From NCBI GenBank assembly GCA_009779395.1, contig WREJ01000003.1, positions 1 to 21,593 of the forward strand: a stretch of 21,593 nt of DNA, given 5' to 3'. This DNA comes from Coriobacteriia bacterium. GTDB taxonomy: Bacteria; Actinomycetota; Coriobacteriia; WRKU01; WQUG01. Below the pieces are notes generated by a model. The model was not told the origin of the DNA, did not search any database, and saw only the letters and a list, made by a program, of their open reading frames with translations. The position numbers and the translations under genes were made by a program. This document shows, piece after piece, positions 19,804 through 21,593 of the stretch; the first letter of the stretch is position 1, and each line of letters begins with the position of its first letter.

Positions 19804-20659
19804 ATCACTGCGCAGGCTAGCATTACGTTCTGTTAGCCTGCGTGCTTGTGCCCTGCTGCTGACGCTGCTGTTTGCAGCGGGTGTCGCAGGAGTAACTGGC
19901 GGTGCCAGCGAAATCGCGTCAGCAGAAAATCCAGGCGAAGATTCAGTCGCATCTGCGCCCCTCGAGGTATTGCTGTACAAAGTCTTTCGTGTGCCCGATG
20001 GCTATGCAGCCCTTATTGGCGGTGAAGTAAGCGCCGACGTTGCGCTGCCCGTACGCTTTGAAGTCGCTATACCGGCAGGTGCCGAAGTGTTTTGGTTTGG
20101 CGAGGTGCATGGTGGTCCTCGCGACCAAGACCCCACCTTTGCAGAACCCTTTGAGGTGCGCCGCGAGGGAGACTTTGACATCTATTCTGCTGTCACCTAT
20201 GACCACGTTATTCACATTGAATACTTGCTGGGCTACGATGCCACCGAAATTTTGCCTGATGGCAACCACCGCGTCTGGCTTGAGTACACGCCCCTACACG
20301 ATGCGAAAGTGTTGCGTCTGGCGACCTATCTGCCCAAAGACAGCATTGTCTTTGACGAGAATCTGGAGTTCATCGGTATAACCGATGAGACCCACGAGCC
20401 TCAGTTTGCGCGTACCTTTGTGGATGTGCGTGGCGGACAAAGCTATTCCGTCGAGATTCTTTACGAACCACCGGATAACTTTGGGCAGCAAACCACCAGC
20501 CTTGAGGGAGGCATTATCGCTGCAGCGGTAGCAGTACTTGTTGCTGTTGCTGTCGTTGCTGGATTTGCACTGTTCGCACGTAGCAAACGTAAGCACACAG
20601 CAGAAAACGAAGAAGTCGCCGACAAGAACACAGATAATTGTGAGGAAGACCAATCATGA
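19784..20659 (+). CDS. Type I membrane protein, paralogue 2
   Basis: 291 residues from the ATG at 19784, which lies inside the acidic tail codons of the previous gene (20-bp overlap). Longer frames starting at 19517 are only a shadow of that gene. Signal peptide: SLRRLALRS then ACALLLTLLFAAGVAGVTGG (~8-38). Ectodomain ~50-240 with the family blocks YKVFRVPDGYAALIGG, AIPAGAEVFWFGEV, REGDFDIYSAV, LEYTPLHD and ARTFVDVRGGQSYSVEILY. One membrane helix ~248-270 (IIAAAVAVLVAVAVVAGFAL), then a short mixed-charge tail (KRKHTAENEEVADKNTDNCEE), much less acidic than in paralogue 1. Function unknown; the overlaps imply co-translation with its neighbours. Confidence 0.75.
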   Translation: MKTKTSKSLRRLALRSVSLRACALLLTLLFAAGVAGVTGGASEIASAENPGEDSVASAPLEVLLYKVFRVPDGYAALIGGEVSADVALPVRFEVAIPAGAEVFWFGEVHGGPRDQDPTFAEPFEVRREGDFDIYSAVTYDHVIHIEYLLGYDATEILPDGNHRVWLEYTPLHDAKVLRLATYLPKDSIVFDENLEFIGITDETHEPQFARTFVDVRGGQSYSVEILYEPPDNFGQQTTSLEGGIIAAAVAVLVAVAVVAGFALFARSKRKHTAENEEVADKNTDNCEEDQS

Positions 20660-21462
20660 GCAAAAAACAGAGATTTATTACTTGTCTTGTCCTCCTCTTT
20701 TGTCTGGGGCTTTGTCTGGGGGGACTGTCTGTTGCGCCTGCTGCAGCTGCGCCGCCTCTTGAGCCCTTCACCTTTATGCAGTACAAACTGTTCCGCGTGC
20801 CCGACGGCTATACCGCTGGCGTGTGGGCCTTTGTTGACGCAGAGGTCGAGTTGCCCGTAACGGTGCAGGTCGCTATTCCTGCAGGCGTGGACGTTTTTTG
20901 GTTTGGAGAGGTACCCGCCGAGGGAGTAAGTCCAGATTCTGAGGGATTCCCCGAGCCCTATCAGATGCAAACCGAGGGGAACTTTGACATTTACACCGCC
21001 GTTTTAGAGACCTCGCGGCAGGTTCAGATTGAGTTTTACCTGAGTACGCTGCCCGTGCGCTCTGTGGGGAACGGCAACCATGCGATTGTGTTGGAATATA
21101 CTCCGCTGACCGACCTTGAAATACTGCGCCTGGCTGCCTTTATTCCTGCAGGAAGCAGCGTCGTCACACCCGGAGCAGAATTTGTCGTTGCAGGACCAAC
21201 AGGAGACCTTGCCTATGGCTTTGCCCTCGCAGACACCCAAGGCGGCGAGACCTATTCACTTGAAATCGAGTACGTTCCGCCACAGACAACCGCCCGCGAA
21301 AACGCCGACACCATCACCGGGGGCATCTTGGTTGTTGTCGTGGCAGTTGTTGTGGTAGCGATTGCAGCCGTTGGTTTGCTGCTGTTTATGAAAAGCCGCA
21401 GAACGCCTGGCAGAGACGATGACCAGGACTACTACGATGACGAACAAGCAGCCTTTGAATGA
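20656..21462 (+). CDS. Type I membrane protein, paralogue 3
   Basis: 268 residues; its ATG overlaps the previous stop as ATGA and GAGGAAG precedes it. Signal peptide ~1-32 (FITCLVLLFCLGLCLGGLSV, cleavage near AAA-APP), ectodomain ~33-215 with YKLFRVPDGYTAG, AIPAGVDVFWFGEV, TEGNFDIYTAV, LEYTPLTD and ADTQGGETYSLEIEY. Membrane helix ~222-246 (GGILVVVVAVVVVAIAAVGL), then a basic patch and an acidic-aromatic tail (GRDDDQDYYDDEQ) like that of paralogue 1 in shorter form. Its ectodomain is the most compact of the three. Unknown function; conserved side-by-side paralogues suggest a hetero-oligomer at the cell surface. Confidence 0.78.
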   Translation: MSKKQRFITCLVLLFCLGLCLGGLSVAPAAAAPPLEPFTFMQYKLFRVPDGYTAGVWAFVDAEVELPVTVQVAIPAGVDVFWFGEVPAEGVSPDSEGFPEPYQMQTEGNFDIYTAVLETSRQVQIEFYLSTLPVRSVGNGNHAIVLEYTPLTDLEILRLAAFIPAGSSVVTPGAEFVVAGPTGDLAYGFALADTQGGETYSLEIEYVPPQTTARENADTITGGILVVVVAVVVVAIAAVGLLLFMKSRRTPGRDDDQDYYDDEQAAFE

Positions 21463-21530
21463 CTAAAATGGTCTGTGACAATGACCTTGTTTGAAAGCCT
21501 TGACCGCCAGAAACGTACAGGGGGATAGCT

Positions 21531-21593
21531 ATGTCTGTAAGCACACCCGAAGACCGCGAACTAATACTGCGCGACAAAGCGGCACGTGAGGGA
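21531..21593 (+). CDS. Start of a further gene, cut by the window edge
   Basis: An ATG preceded by GGGGAT opens a frame encoding MSVSTPEDRELILRDKAARE and continuing beyond the window. Only 21 residues are visible, hydrophilic and helical, without recognisable motif. It lies 68 bp after paralogue 3 and may belong to the same unit or to a new one: a TAAAAT hexamer at 21464 is a possible -10. Confidence 0.5.
   Translation, partial: MSVSTPEDRELILRDKAAREG

Overview
The window looks like a chromosomal segment of a mid-GC actinobacterium, most likely a member of the Coriobacteriia. This is an inference from family content, near-50% GC, a type I-E style CRISPR repeat of the form seen in that class, and a very large acyl-CoA dehydratase-activase-like protein typical of anaerobes. 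No rRNA or tRNA was recognised, so the lineage is not proven. The window divides at about position 7,645 into an accessory island on the left and a conserved chromosomal part on the right.

Accessory island (1 to ~7,645). This is a mosaic of prophage fragments, toxin/antitoxin genes and stray CRISPR repeats. From left to right it holds: a minus-strand operon of a 14-codon leader peptide, a HicB-like antitoxin with its own HTH, and a second HTH protein (28-821); a lone CRISPR repeat (928-955); a small minus-strand orphan gene with a terminator (1044-1277); a truncated HicB (1471-1761); a gene-free stretch made of phage debris; a second, degenerate CRISPR repeat (2213-2240); a complete RelB/DinJ-YafQ toxin-antitoxin pair (2342-2907); and a two-repeat mini CRISPR array (2977-3065). 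It continues with three phage head-protein toxin cassettes: a MuF-type protein with a C-terminal ADP-ribosyltransferase (3152-4420) followed by two small overlapping genes; a nuclease-like toxin domain lacking its head-protein part (5071-5619) followed by a YjcQ-like gene; and a truncated minor capsid protein carrying a homologous nuclease-like domain (6560-7498) with no small gene behind it. Four cassette-end terminators share loop and flanking sequence. Segments of the left arm (956-2046) recur in reverse order and orientation in the right arm (6239-7643), so the two arms are rearranged inverted copies of one ancestral phage locus in which different cargo survives.

Conserved part (7,685 to 21,593). 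A minus-strand operon, nrdR-dut-rimO-pgsA-small membrane protein, has overlaps or near-overlaps at several joints; its rimO is fused to an N-terminal SAM methyltransferase. A gene-free interval (11,623-12,139) follows, with two tandem ~70-bp repeats whose hairpins differ in sequence but keep their pairing. Then come an unrecognised minus-strand multi-pass membrane protein, a 1,510-residue activase/dehydratase-like protein apparently translated from a leaderless mRNA, a membrane-anchored metallophosphoesterase (also probably leaderless), and three overlapping tandem genes for paralogous type I membrane proteins of unknown function. The first codons of a further gene end the window.

How the parts fit. 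The right part is housekeeping: deoxynucleotide control and dUTP removal, ribosomal S12 modification, phospholipid synthesis, anaerobic radical/CoA-type chemistry and envelope functions. The island looks like a collection site for phage-borne toxin-immunity modules. The proposed immunity roles of its small genes rest on position only.
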